Numbered from the stretch's first letter, positions 1 to 10,100 are shown. The stretch: DNA of 64,000 nt from Nautilia profundicola AmH (GCF_000021725.1 NC_012115.1:328501-392500), one strand, 5' to 3'. The notes: generated from the letters alone by a model not told the origin. Program-made: numbers and translations.

Positions 1-2054
1 TCTTCCAAAAAGGCGTTTATCAAATGTTCGTCTTTTGAGAAGTGTGCCAAGAGTCTGAGTTCAATCTGAGAATAATCCAAACTTACGAACTCTTTTTCAG
101 CTACAAATGCGTCACGTATGTTTATATCCGTTGAAGTCGGGATATTTTGAAGATTCGGGTTTTTGCTTGAAAGTCTGCCTGTAGCCGTTCCGGTTTGAAG
201 GAAGTTAGTGTATATTTTGTGATTCGGGTCTTTTTTGGCGTACTCCTGCAGAGGAATGATGTATGTGCTTAAAAGTTTGTCAAGTTTGCGGTATTCAAGC
301 AGTTTTTCAATAATCGGATGTGTTCCTTTTAGGGATGTCAGGACTTTTTCGTCTGTTGAGTAGCCTGTTTTTGTTTTTCTTTTTACAGGCAGTTTTAACA
401 CTTCAAAAAGAATATGAGCCAGCTGTTTTGTAGATTTGATATTGAATTCGCTGCCGGCGTATCTATATATTTCCTGCGTGAGGTTTTCAAGTTTTTCAGT
501 GGTTTCGGTTTGAAGTTTTTGCATATATTCTATGTCAAGCTTTATTCCTTGAGATTCTATATCGATTAAAAGATTTATAAAAGGCATTTCGATATTTTCT
601 ATATCCCACTTTACTTCTTCCCAGAGTTTTTCTTTTAGTATTTCATACAGTTTAAGAGAAATAAGTGCGTCTTCAGCCGCGTATTTTGCGGCTTCCTGGA
701 TGTCGACTTCCGAGAAGTTTTTTCTTTTTCCTATCACTTCTTTGAATTTTATATTTTGATGGTCAAGGTATCTTTTGGCTACACTGTCAAGTCCGACCGG
801 GCTGTCCGGGTCGAGTATCCATGCCAGTATCATCGTGTCTGCATGAGGGGTTGGAATTTCAAGGCCATATTTTTTAAGCATTTTGAAGTCAAATTTCAGG
901 TTATGTCCTATTACCTTTTTATCAAGAATTTTTTGTATTGCTTTTAGAGCCGTTTTTTCAGGAATTTGATCCGTTACCCCCAAATAAAAATGATTGATAG
1001 GTACATAATAGGCTTTGTTTTTTTCATAAGCAAAACTGAAACCAACAATATTCGGATTTTCAAGGCTGTCGGTTTCGGTATCGAATGCTACTATTTTATC
1101 TTCAATTTTATCAATTATTTCAAAAAGCTCTTTTTCGTTTTCTATAAGTACAGCATCAAATTTTACCTGATTATCCGGCATTTTGGTTTTGACGTAAAGA
1201 CCGTCTTTTTTTACTCTCTCAAGTATCGATGTTATATCCAAGTCTATCAATTTGTCGGCTACTTTGAGTATTGGGTTGATTTCCGGATATTTAAACTCTT
1301 CAAGGTTGATGTTATCAAACAGATCTGTTTTAAGGGTTACAAGCTCACGGCTTAAAAATGCGTTTTCTTTGTCTGCAAGGAGTTTTTTTTGAAGGGCGCC
1401 TTTTATTTCGTCGATATGGTCGTATAAATTTTCAAGAGTTTTATATTGGTTTATCAGTTTTGCGGCTGTTTTGACGCCTACGCCTTTTACACCCGGAATA
1501 TTATCGCTTGAATCTCCTACAAGCGCCTGAAAATTTATAAAATCTTTAGGGTGAACGCCGAATTTTTCTATACATTTGGCTTCGTTGATTTCCACTTTTT
1601 TAATTGGGTCGAATATAACTATTTTATCGTCGTCTATGAGTTGGTACATATCTTTGTCATGACTAACTATTTTTACTTTAATACCCTGACTTGCCGCTAA
1701 CTTAGCAAGGCTTGCTATTATGTCGTCACTTTCATATCCCGGGATTTCAAGCATTTTAAAGCCCATTTCATTAATTAGTTCAATTGCTACCGGAAGTTGA
1801 GTTTTCAAATCTTCCGGAGCTTCTGGGCGGTTTGCTTTATAGTCTTTGAAAATCTCTTTTCTGAATGTGTCTTTTTCTTTTGAATCTAAAGTAAAAACAA
1901 TATAATCCGTTTCAAAATCCCTCCCGAGTGACGCTACAAAATTTAAAAACCCTGTAATCATTCCCGTTGGGAATCCTTTTTTGCTTTTGAGAGGCGGCAG
2001 CGCGTAGAAATTTCTGAATAAAAATCCAAAAGTGTCGATAATAGTTAAAGTCAT
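1..2054 (-). CDS. polA: DNA polymerase I (3' end beyond window)
   Basis: This reading frame covers about 684 residues and runs off the left edge of the window. It starts ATG with an AAAAAGG ribosome site upstream and opens MTLTIIDTFGFLFRNFYALP, the usual start of the 5' nuclease domain. A 3'-5' exonuclease domain follows, with DTETDSL (Exo I), GHNLKFDFKML (Exo II) and YAAEDALISLKLYE (Exo III), so proofreading residues are kept. The polymerase domain begins near residue 500, and DYSQIELRLLAHFSKDEHL (motif A) is visible just before the edge. Motifs B and C lie outside. It fills gaps and removes primers in replication and repair. The call is secure. Confidence 0.96.
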   Translation of the reverse strand, partial: MTLTIIDTFGFLFRNFYALPPLKSKKGFPTGMITGFLNFVASLGRDFETDYIVFTLDSKEKDTFRKEIFKDYKANRPEAPEDLKTQLPVAIELINEMGFKMLEIPGYESDDIIASLAKLAASQGIKVKIVSHDKDMYQLIDDDKIVIFDPIKKVEINEAKCIEKFGVHPKDFINFQALVGDSSDNIPGVKGVGVKTAAKLINQYKTLENLYDHIDEIKGALQKKLLADKENAFLSRELVTLKTDLFDNINLEEFKYPEINPILKVADKLIDLDITSILERVKKDGLYVKTKMPDNQVKFDAVLIENEKELFEIIDKIEDKIVAFDTETDSLENPNIVGFSFAYEKNKAYYVPINHFYLGVTDQIPEKTALKAIQKILDKKVIGHNLKFDFKMLKKYGLEIPTPHADTMILAWILDPDSPVGLDSVAKRYLDHQNIKFKEVIGKRKNFSEVDIQEAAKYAAEDALISLKLYEILKEKLWEEVKWDIENIEMPFINLLIDIESQGIKLDIEYMQKLQTETTEKLENLTQEIYRYAGSEFNIKSTKQLAHILFEVLKLPVKRKTKTGYSTDEKVLTSLKGTHPIIEKLLEYRKLDKLLSTYIIPLQEYAKKDPNHKIYTNFLQTGTATGRLSSKNPNLQNIPTSTDINIRDAFVAEKEFVSLDYSQIELRLLAHFSKDEHLINAFLE

Positions 2055-2104
2055 AAAAAAACCTTTTTTGATAAAATGTTAACATATTTTTAAAAGGAGA
2101 ATTT

Positions 2105-4246
2105 TTGCAGCCAAAGAAAATATTGAATGTAAAAAGGGCGGTTAGTAAAATAAGATATATTGGGGATGGACATATATGTGTAGTTGATGAAACAAATACC
2201 GTTAGAATTTACGATATAAATAATTATAAGTTATTAGACGGTTTTAAAATCAAACTTCCTAAAAATAATCCGAAAGAAAACAGTGTTGATATTTCTAATA
2301 ACGGTAAATATTTGGCTATTGGAATAAGAGGGAAGCATAAAACTACGGTGTGGTCTTTAAAAGAAAAAAAACTTATTTATACTTTAGGATGGCATAAAGG
2401 GGATGTGTTAAGTGTAAGTTTTGACAGTGAAGAGAAATATTTAATGACGGGAGGAGAAGACGGGAGAACATACATATGGTCAATGGCTACCGGTAAAATG
2501 GTTACATCTCTTCCCCCTCATGCTGATTATGTAACTTCTGTGGCTTTTTCGAAAAACTGTTTGTGGGGTGCTATGGGAAGTTATGATAAATTCGTCACAA
2601 TTACCAACATATCATCAATGGATATAAGTTATAGAAAAAAAGTTCATAAAGGAGCTGTTAGCATTGTCAGGTTTATGAATAATCAAAGACTTATAAGCGG
2701 CGATAAAACAGGAGAGCTTGTTGTATGGAATTACGCAAAAGGTAAAATTTTAAAGAGACTTCCTTCAATGGTTGACATGATTTTAGATGTCGCTTTTAAC
2801 AGTGACGAAAGTTTTATGTTTGCTATTTCCGATACCAATAAAAAAGTATATCTTTATTCTATGGAAAATTATGAATTAATAAGTGATGAGTTTATTAAGA
2901 TACTTGAACTGCCTAATGTAATCGAATATGTACCTGAATATGACTGTTTAATTATAGGAACGTTGGATGGGAGTATATATTTTTATAATTTATATGAAGA
3001 TGAAAAGAAACTTGCTGAGCTCATTGAAAATAATGAGTTTGAAAAAGCTTATGAGCTCGTAAGTCAAAATCCATTTTTAAAAATGACAAAAACATATGAT
3101 GCGTTGGAAGAAAAATGGAATAAACTTTTACTTTTGGCTCAGAAAAAATTTGAAAAAGGTGAAGTCGAGCTTGCTAAACAGATTTTGGCACAATTTCTTA
3201 AAATACCGTCAAAAAGAAGTCTTGTACAGTCGCTGTTTAATGATTTCAGTGAGTTTGAAAAATTTAAAAAAGCTGTTTTGAACTTGAAATACCCTTTGGC
3301 TTATTCTTTGGCAACAAAATATCCTTATTTAAAAAATACGGTTTATTATAAAAAAATGGAAGATGACTGGAAAAAAGTTTTTAATAAAGCAAAAGAAATG
3401 ATCTTCCAAAAAGATAAAGAGGATGAAGTAAGGGAGGTATTGAAACCTTTTAGGGGAGTTACGGAAAAAACTCCTTTTATTCAGACACTGTTTAATGAGA
3501 AGCAGTTATATTATCTTTTGTCTCAAAAACTTCAAAAAAAAGAATTTTCAGATTTTTTTTCTTTGGTAAACAGATTTCCGTTTTTAAGTGATTCGGATGA
3601 GTATGAAAAAGCTATAAAATACGGGGAAAACCTTATAAACAGGGCAAGAGAACTGTTAAAACAAGGAGAGTACAAAAAAGTTATTAATATAGCAGAAATA
3701 TTGGAACAGTTCCCTATGTTTAAAGAAGAGGTGGAAGATTTAAAAGAAAAAGCCAATATTTTACTTGAGTTTCATAGAGTTTTGGCAACACATGACCTAA
3801 ATTTAATTGAAAAATTCGTTAAAGAGCATCCGTTTTTAGAAGATGTTGAAGATTATCAGGAACTTGAAAGAGAATGGAGAGATAAACTTCAAAAATCAGA
3901 GATTTTTGCTGCAAAAGGGGATGTGAAAGAAATTTTGAACGAATTGAAAAACTATATGAAAATAGAAGATAAAAGAATAAAAATAGGGCAGGTTGTAAAG
4001 AGTGCGTATCTTCAGCAAATTATTTCTTTACTTGCTAAAGCGTTAAAAGGGCAGAATGTTGCTGAATACTTTGAAAAAGCTGTCAGAAATTACATTAAAC
4101 TGTTTGGATTTGATATGGAAATAAGTGATTTAATAGAAAAAGCAAAAAAATTGAACATTGAGATTGATTTAAGTGACATAGAAGAGGGGGATCTTTCTAA
4201 ATGGCATCTTTATAAACACCCTGAGAGGATTTGGGAGGATTTATAG
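2105..4246 (+). CDS. WD40 repeat protein with C-terminal helical repeats
   Basis: The 713-residue protein starts at TTG behind AAAAGGAGA. Residues 1-300 hold WD40 blades, with lines such as WHKGDVLSVSFDSEEKYLMT, PHADYVTSVAFSK and VHKGAVSIVRFMNNQRLISG, each closing with a W-containing strand (YIWSM, VVWNY). Residues 305-640 are helical and contain four copies of an about 84-residue unit marked by P-(F/Y)-L, a Tyr and an acidic patch, near residues 316, 399, 484 and 567. There is no signal peptide or membrane segment, so it is probably a cytoplasmic scaffold. The tail is not a TPR I recognise. It converges on mobA and their 3' ends overlap by 6 nt. Function unknown. Confidence 0.85.
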   Translation: MQPKKILNVKRAVSKIRYIGDGHICVVDETNTVRIYDINNYKLLDGFKIKLPKNNPKENSVDISNNGKYLAIGIRGKHKTTVWSLKEKKLIYTLGWHKGDVLSVSFDSEEKYLMTGGEDGRTYIWSMATGKMVTSLPPHADYVTSVAFSKNCLWGAMGSYDKFVTITNISSMDISYRKKVHKGAVSIVRFMNNQRLISGDKTGELVVWNYAKGKILKRLPSMVDMILDVAFNSDESFMFAISDTNKKVYLYSMENYELISDEFIKILELPNVIEYVPEYDCLIIGTLDGSIYFYNLYEDEKKLAELIENNEFEKAYELVSQNPFLKMTKTYDALEEKWNKLLLLAQKKFEKGEVELAKQILAQFLKIPSKRSLVQSLFNDFSEFEKFKKAVLNLKYPLAYSLATKYPYLKNTVYYKKMEDDWKKVFNKAKEMIFQKDKEDEVREVLKPFRGVTEKTPFIQTLFNEKQLYYLLSQKLQKKEFSDFFSLVNRFPFLSDSDEYEKAIKYGENLINRARELLKQGEYKKVINIAEILEQFPMFKEEVEDLKEKANILLEFHRVLATHDLNLIEKFVKEHPFLEDVEDYQELEREWRDKLQKSEIFAAKGDVKEILNELKNYMKIEDKRIKIGQVVKSAYLQQIISLLAKALKGQNVAEYFEKAVRNYIKLFGFDMEISDLIEKAKKLNIEIDLSDIEEGDLSKWHLYKHPERIWEDL

Positions 4247-4783
4247 TTTTTTTAAATCGTTGAGTGTATTTATATTCAACACCTCTTTTTCTTTGATTTT
4301 TATTTTGTTGGAGTTTATATCGAAAATTCTCATTTTTCCTTTTAGGTTTTTTCTGATTTTAGCAAGCATTGTGTAATCGTAATAGCCTATTAACGGATTA
4401 TCGGAAGCTACAGCTTTTTTATGAAGCAGTTTAATAATCGATTGTGGTGTAATGTTTGGTGTGTCGACGCTTAGGATGAAGATCTTTTTGTGTTTTTTTA
4501 CAATCTCCTCAAGAGCCGGAAGCGGGGCGTATATTTTTGATTTTTCGATGAAAAACGGATAGTTTTTAAACTTTTTGTACTTTGCCACAAAATAGACGTT
4601 TTTGAAAATTTGCCTGCATTTGTCGTACTGCTGCCTGTAAAAAAGCAGGGCTTTGTCGTCTTTTTCGCTTCCGAAGCGGCTTGATCTGCCGCCTACGAGT
4701 ATGAAGCAGGGAAGGTTAAAGTGAAAAGTGTAAAGTGAAGAGTGTAAAGTTGATGATTTATATTTAAATTTTTCACTTTTCAT
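4241..4783 (-). CDS. mobA: Molybdenum cofactor guanylyltransferase (MobA-like)
   Basis: MobA transfers GMP from GTP to molybdopterin to make the guanine dinucleotide cofactor. The nucleotide-binding signature FILVGGRSSRFGSEKDDKAL lies near residues 28-47, and SVDTPNI fits the metal-binding LxxDxP region. The protein is 180 residues, close to the family size. It follows moaC on the same strand after 9 nt. The first 25 or so residues (MKSEKFKYKS and on) are not MobA-like: they are translated from a heptanucleotide repeat array (4714-4797). I see no alternative start codon nearer the motif, so either the repeat was absorbed into the protein or the original start was displaced. Confidence 0.85.
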   Translation of the reverse strand: MKSEKFKYKSSTLHSSLYTFHFNLPCFILVGGRSSRFGSEKDDKALLFYRQQYDKCRQIFKNVYFVAKYKKFKNYPFFIEKSKIYAPLPALEEIVKKHKKIFILSVDTPNITPQSIIKLLHKKAVASDNPLIGYYDYTMLAKIRKNLKGKMRIFDINSNKIKIKEKEVLNINTLNDLKKL

Positions 4784-4797
4784 TTTTAACTGTTAAC
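4714..4797. repeat. Heptanucleotide repeat array spanning the moaC/mobA junction
   Basis: This tract can be cut into twelve 7-nt registers without a break, including GTGAAAA, GTGTAAA, GTGAAGA, GTGTAAA, then TTTTCAC, TTTTCAT and TTTTAAC in reverse sense. The left half and the right half are on opposite strands, so GTTAAAGTGAAAAGTG can pair with the right arm as an imperfect hairpin of about 16 bp. It overlaps the 5' end of mobA and the stop of moaC. Related units occur at seven or more other gene junctions in the window. Confidence 0.75.
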
Positions 4798-5260
4798 TTC
4801 TTTTGAATGTTCCGCTTTTTCCGCCGGATTTGTATTCGAGTCTGATGTCGCTTATCACCATTTCTCTGTCAATTGCCTTTGCCATGTCGTATATCGTAAG
4901 AAGTCCTACACTCACAGCCGTAAGTGCTTCCATTTCGATACCGGTTTTTGATGTGGTTTTGGCGGTTGCTATGATTTTAAATCCGTCTTCAATTTCTTCT
5001 ATGTCAATATCAACTCCGTCTATGAGGATATTGTGGCACATAGGGATAAGTTCGCTTGTTTTTTTACTTCCCATAATCGCTGCAATAATTGCAGTCTGAA
5101 GTACGGCTCCCTTTTTTGTTTTTTCTTTTAAGATAGCCTCTTTTGTGGCTTTTTGCATATGAATTACACCGCTTGCAGTCGCTACTCTTTTTGTAATTTC
5201 CTTATCTCCGACATCCACCATTTTAGGGTTGTGTTTTTCATTGATGTGAGTTAAATCCAT
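4793..5260 (-). CDS. moaC: Cyclic pyranopterin monophosphate synthase MoaC
   Basis: MoaC turns the product of MoaA into cyclic pyranopterin monophosphate in the first stage of molybdopterin synthesis. The 155-residue length is normal. Family signatures are [20 protein letters not shown] near the N-terminus, [18 protein letters not shown] in the middle, [20 protein letters not shown], and the C-terminal KSGGKSGTF. It is transcribed ahead of mobA, consistent with a small molybdenum cofactor operon; moaA is 10 kb away with a ModE-like box. Confidence 0.96.
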   Translation of the reverse strand: MDLTHINEKHNPKMVDVGDKEITKRVATASGVIHMQKATKEAILKEKTKKGAVLQTAIIAAIMGSKKTSELIPMCHNILIDGVDIDIEEIEDGFKIIATAKTTSKTGIEMEALTAVSVGLLTIYDMAKAIDREMVISDIRLEYKSGGKSGTFKRS

Positions 5261-5341
5261 ACTGAGCCTTTTTTTGAAGTATTATAGCCTATTTGAATTG
5301 GAAATAAATAAAATATCTACAAATTAGTAAATTACAAAAAT

Positions 5342-5488
5342 TCAAAGTCTTTTTTTTAGATTAAAATGCAAAACACTCCAAAGTATTGAGCCAATAATAA
5401 AACCTGCAATTGGAGGAAGTTTTAAAATGTTAAGTATAATCATAGTAATAACAAGAGAGATTATGAGAGCTAAAATATCTTTTTTCAA
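5342..5488 (-). CDS. Small membrane protein, 48 residues
   Basis: This short frame was read directly from the sequence. It starts TTG, with AGAAGGAT just upstream, and lies 2 nt after the stop of the preceding small gene (5491-5634). The protein is nearly all hydrophobic, with two likely membrane helices (LALIISLVITMIILNI and AGFIIGSILWSVL) and a basic end (LKKRL). The spacing, ribosome site and topology argue for a translated gene in the TauE-rhodanese operon. I do not recognise the family. It could be a small subunit accompanying the neighbouring small membrane protein. Confidence 0.55.
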   Translation of the reverse strand: MKKDILALIISLVITMIILNILKLPPIAGFIIGSILWSVLHFNLKKRL

Positions 5489-5490
5489 TT

Positions 5491-5634
5491 TTATCCTTCT
5501 AAAAATTTATTTAAATAATATAATGTTAAATACCAAACCAAAATACTTGCAACAAAATTAAAAACTAAGTTTTTTATCCATAAAGTTGCACCGTATGATA
5601 TTAATGCTGCAATGCTCCATTTAGCAATTTTCAT
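5491..5634 (-). CDS. Small membrane protein, 47 residues
   Basis: The ATG lies inside the last codons of the rhodanese gene (14-nt overlap), so translation is probably coupled to it. The product begins MKIAKWSIAALISYGATLW and continues with a second hydrophobic stretch (FNFVASILVWYLTLYYL), ending in NKFLEG. Two membrane helices and no signal peptide are expected. It is followed 2 nt later by another two-helix microprotein. Family not recognised; the overlap with a real gene and the strong hydrophobic pattern support it as a gene. Confidence 0.55.
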   Translation of the reverse strand: MKIAKWSIAALISYGATLWIKNLVFNFVASILVWYLTLYYLNKFLEG

Positions 5635-5974
5635 ATTTAATTACATCCTTTTGAAACTCTTTTTCGAGCTCTTTTATGCCTTTTTCGATATATTTTGCAT
5701 CGTATCCTTTTTCCCTTAAATATAGTGCCGCAAAAGGAGAACGGTTTTGGGTGTTGCAGACGACAAGGATGGTTTTGTCTTTCGGGAGATGAATATGGTG
5801 TTCTTCAAGTTTTAAAGGATCAAGCCTTAAGACGAAATCGTGTTTTAGTACGTCTTCCTCGTCCGGCATTCGTATATCTAAAATTACCGCCTTGTTGTTT
5901 TCAAGCAGTTTTCTTGCTTCTTGCGTTGATATTTTTATCTGTTTGTTGTATTCCGGAAGTGCGTATTTAAGCAT
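5621..5974 (-). CDS. Rhodanese-like sulfurtransferase (single domain)
   Basis: This 117-residue protein has the single-domain rhodanese layout: AVILDIRMPDEED near residue 35 and the active loop VCNTQNRSPFAALYLREKGY with Cys as the likely persulfide carrier. It has no export signal, so it acts in the cytoplasm, presumably handing sulfane sulfur to an acceptor. It overlaps the TauE gene upstream by 8 nt and a microprotein downstream by 14 nt. A paralogue of identical length lies on the other side of tauE. The physiological acceptor is not visible. Confidence 0.85.
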   Translation of the reverse strand: MLKYALPEYNKQIKISTQEARKLLENNKAVILDIRMPDEEDVLKHDFVLRLDPLKLEEHHIHLPKDKTILVVCNTQNRSPFAALYLREKGYDAKYIEKGIKELEKEFQKDVIKYENC

Positions 5975-6704
5975 TTACAAGACTCCAAATCATTTTTATT
6001 GCAATTATATACAAAAGAATTCCGATTATTTTTTTAATCTGCTGCTGGTTTAGTTTGAAATGCATAAAGTAGTTTCCTATATATCCACCGAGTATCGCTC
6101 CCGCTGCTGCTACAGTTAGTATTACCCAGTCGAATTTTACAAAACTCATATAGGTCAAAAACGCCGCAAACGTAGAAAACGGAATAACGAAACTCATCGT
6201 TACGGCCAGTTTTTTGGCGTCAAATCCGAGCAGAATCATTATTGGCATTAAAAGAGCACCGCCACCGATCCCGAGAAGTCCGCTTATGAATCCCACAATC
6301 GCACCTATTAGAACCATTACCCACTGTTTGTCGTAGTGGAATTTTTGCTCTTTTTTCCCAAACAGTATCATACTTGCACTGAAAAATAAAAATATGGCAA
6401 AAAGCCATTTTACCTCATGAACGGGAATGTGCTTTGAGTACATTGCTCCAAATGGAGCGAATGCTGCGAGTGATATTGCAAGGGGCAGGGCGAATTTGAT
6501 ATCGAGTACTTTTCTTTTTATGTTCATAAACGTGGCTGTAAGGGTGGTGGTTGTGTTTACGAAAAGGCCGATTGCCTTTGCGAAGTTAAAATCGATCCCC
6601 ATCCAGTGCATTACGGGAACCATAGCGGTTGCGCTTCCGACTCCCCCGAGTGCGAAAAATGCGCTTAAAACGGTGGCGATTATGAAGATTTCAAAATAAA
6701 ACAT
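5967..6704 (-). CDS. TauE/SafE family sulfite or sulfonate exporter
   Basis: The 245-residue membrane protein has about eight hydrophobic helices and the family pattern of glycine-rich segments: FALGGVGSATAMVPVMHWMG at the N-terminus and the internal repeat GFISGLLGIGGGALLMPIMI in the second half. TauE/SafE proteins are thought to export sulfite, sulfoacetate or related anions. Flanking rhodanese genes on the same strand suggest a sulfur-oxyanion or sulfane-sulfur role here. The substrate is inference. Confidence 0.85.
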   Translation of the reverse strand: MFYFEIFIIATVLSAFFALGGVGSATAMVPVMHWMGIDFNFAKAIGLFVNTTTTLTATFMNIKRKVLDIKFALPLAISLAAFAPFGAMYSKHIPVHEVKWLFAIFLFFSASMILFGKKEQKFHYDKQWVMVLIGAIVGFISGLLGIGGGALLMPIMILLGFDAKKLAVTMSFVIPFSTFAAFLTYMSFVKFDWVILTVAAAGAILGGYIGNYFMHFKLNQQQIKKIIGILLYIIAIKMIWSLVNA

Positions 6705-6724
6705 TGTCTTCCTTCAAAAAAAGA

Positions 6725-7078
6725 TTAAGAAAGGAAGTTTTTAGCTTCCGCTCCTTTTAATTTTTTCATAAGTTCGATTAAACCTTCTTCAAGATATTTA
6801 GCATTAAATCCTTTTTCTTTAAGGTAAATTGCTGCATAAGGAGAGCGTCCGTTTCCAGGGCATGCTGTAACGATCAGTTTGTCTTTAGGAAGTTTATCAA
6901 GGTTTGCTTCAAGCTCTTCAGGTGAGAGTTCGATAGTAAATTTCAGTCCCCATACTTTTTTCTCAAAAGGCATTCTTATATCGATTAGTACGGCTTTATC
7001 CTCTTTGTAAAGTTTTAGGAATTCATCAATATTGGTTCTTATTTCTTTAAGTCCGGCAGGTGTTGCATATTTGAGCAT
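6725..7078 (-). CDS. Rhodanese-like sulfurtransferase (single domain)
   Basis: This 117-residue rhodanese is a paralogue of the one at 5621-5974 (both begin MLKYA and share the LREKGY/LKEKGF helix). It shows AVLIDIRMPFEKKVWG and the active loop TACPGNGRSPYAAIYLKEKG with Cys. It is first in the rhodanese-tauE-rhodanese-microprotein series, with ATG preceded by AGGAGAAC. The loop composition differs from its sister (CPGNGR versus CNTQNR), which may give a different acceptor preference. Confidence 0.85.
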   Translation of the reverse strand: MLKYATPAGLKEIRTNIDEFLKLYKEDKAVLIDIRMPFEKKVWGLKFTIELSPEELEANLDKLPKDKLIVTACPGNGRSPYAAIYLKEKGFNAKYLEEGLIELMKKLKGAEAKNFLS

Positions 7079-7138
7079 ATGTTCTCCTTTTTTGTGAAAT
7101 TATAGTTTTTAATAGTTAACGGAATGTGAAGAAAAGAA

Positions 7139-10100
7139 TTAATTTTCTTTTTCTTCTTTTCTTCTCGGGTCTGTAGAGTATGCGAACATCGGTACATATA
7201 CAAGTGTTAAGAACGTACCGATAAAGAGTCCGCCGATAGCCACGTCCGCAATAGGCGAGAGTCTTTCAAGTCCGATAGCCTGTTCAAGAGCGATAGGAAT
7301 CATTCCGGCAATCGTACCGAACGCCGTCATCATAACAGGTCTGAATCTGATCTTAATAGCCGCAATCGCACTTTCAAACGGAGGAATTCCCTGATGTTCG
7401 TACTCTTTATAGAAGTCTATTAAAAGTACCGCGTTTTTGATGATGATACCGAAAAGCAGCAGCAGTCCCACCATACTCGGCATACATGAAGGTTTGTTTG
7501 CAATCAGAAGTCCCCACATACCGCCGATCATTGAAAGCGGAAGTACTACAATCATAATGAGTGAGAGTCTGAGTGACTGGTAAACAACCATAAGTGTAAG
7601 AATCAGTACAATTACACCGATTACCACGGCTTTGATTAATCTGCCGAAAGAGTCGTTAAGCTCTTTCATATCACCTGATTGATAATAATTAGTAATACCG
7701 TGTTCGTGCAGAAGTTTGTCCGCATCGTCCGTGATTTTACTGATGGCTCTTTTTTCCCTGTAACCCTGTGCTTCGATTGAATACTCAAGGTCGTTTCTTT
7801 CGATTTTGCTGTAAGTGAAATGCGTTTTGATATCCGCAAGTTCGCTTAAAGGAACCGTTCCGGTTTTGGTTGTGATAGGAAGCATTTTAAGCGTTTGCAG
7901 GTTTTTAGAATAATCTCCCAAGAATCTCACCCTTACAAACTGTACGTTCATAGATGCAAGCGAGCTTGAAATTGACGCCACCTGGTCTTTTATCGCAATC
8001 TGTGAAACGATAGCGGCAGGTGTCAGTCCGTAACTTAGGGCTTTGTTTTTGTCTATTACGATTTCGGCTTCAAGGAAGTCTTTATCCCAGCTGATCATCG
8101 TAGTCGTAAGACCTTTGATGTCTTTGATAATATCTTCTGCTTCTTTTGCTTTTTGAGGCAGACTTTCATAGTTGTCGCTTCTAAACTCAATCGCCAAAGG
8201 AGCGTTGATTGTCGAAAGTGCAGTCGCACCGTAGTCAAATACCGCAAGGTTTTTGATTCCTTCTATTTTGGCAAGTTCTTCCCTTACTTCTTTTTCAAGT
8301 TGCCAGATTGTTCTTTTTCTGTGGAATCTGTCAACGGCGATGATTGTCATTCCGACACTGTTTCCGCCACCGTTACCGCTGATAGAAAGAACTCCCTGCT
8401 CGGTTCCTATGGCAATTGAACTTTTTTCAAGCCAAGGCTGTTTATTTAGCCATGTTAAGAACGGTTTAAGTCTTTTAGCGCTTTCGTCCGCGTTAAGGTT
8501 TGATGAAAATTCGATTTTTGCTTTCATAATCCCCGTATCCATCGGAGGCATTACGTCTCTTCCGATAGTAGGGACGATGTTTTTCATAGTCATTGCAAGT
8601 ACGAATACCGCACCGGCAATGAGTAAGAATCTTCTGAATACTTTAAATTTACCGTTTGAGAATTTAAGAATTCCCACATAAGGGGTAATAAGTTTCGCAA
8701 TTGTTTTTTGATATAGCGCTTCAAAGAATTTTTCGAATTTGGTTTTGTTCGTACCGTTTTTATACAGGTATTCCGAAAGTTTCGGGATAAACGTAACAGA
8801 TAAAAACCAGCTGATAAGGAGCGCCACGATTAATGTTTCAATCAAAGGACGGAAGATCTTTTCAGGGTATCCGCCTACAAACATTAACGGGAAAATAATC
8901 GCAATTGTCGATATCGTACCCGCAAATACCGGCATAAGCACTTCTTTTGTACCGTTGTAAATGGCGGCTTTTAACTCTTCGCCTTCTTCGAGGTGACGCT
9001 CTATGTTTTCAAGTACGACGACGGCGTCGTCCGTTAGCATCCCGAGGGCTAAGATGATAGCCGTGTAAATAATTACGTTAAGCTCCCCGCCTGTTAGGTA
9101 TAGAAAAGCAAGAACACCGAAAAACACCATCGGAATCGAAATTGCCGCAGCCGCAAGCGCCCTTAGGTTCGCAAGGAAGATTAAAAGCACCATAAGTGTG
9201 AATATAATCGCATCTCTTAGTGCTTCTATCATATTGATGTTTGCGGTTTCTACGATGTTTCTTTGTGTATCCGAAACGGTTACTTTGATATTTGGATACT
9301 CTTTTTGAATTTTTTTCATCATATCCCTTGCCGCGTCGCTTGTGGCAAGAAGGTTTCCTCCAGGAGCCCTCTGGACTGATACGGCGATTGAAGGGGTGTT
9401 GTTTCCTACATATGCGCTGTTGTTTGTTTTATAGCTCCATTTTACTTCGGCAATGTCCGAGAGCTTTAGGTTCGGTTTTACAAAAAGGTTTTTGAGTTTT
9501 TTGATATCGCTTTCATTTCCGTAAAACGTAAGTGTCAAGAACGAGTCTTTGCTTTTAATAAACCCGATAGGAAGGTCGATGTTTGATGTTTTTAATACTT
9601 TTATAAAGTTATCAAGTGTGAGACCGTATTTTTCCATTTTACGAGGGTCTATTTTGATCATGATTGAACTTTGGTATCCCCCGAAGATTTCCACGTTTCC
9701 TATATCTTTGTTGCTTAGAAGTTTAGGTTTTATAAAACTGTCGGCAATTTTTCTGATTTCAGGCAGTGTGATTGAATCGTTTTTAGGACTTAGTGAAAAC
9801 ACATCCACAGGAGCCGTAAACGCACCTACTATATAAATTGCCGGGGTAGAACCTTCAGGCAGTTTTCCTTTGATTCTGTTAAGCGCGTTTGATACGTCAA
9901 CCGCGGCTGACTGGAGTGTTTTTTTGTAATTGAATATCACATGCACGATCGAGAAGTTCGCAACGTTTGTGGATTTGATCTCGTATACGTTGCTAAGTGT
10001 CGCCATCTCTTCTTCGATTGGTTTGGATACCGTGGTGGCTACAACGTTGGCAGGGGCACCCGGAACCTGTGTAAAGATTACGACTTCCGGTCTGTTTGAA

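Noticed and set aside
756-1355. Open frames on the plus strand opposite the polA gene
   Set aside because: They lie wholly inside the polA coding region on the other strand, lack ribosome sites and look like no known family.
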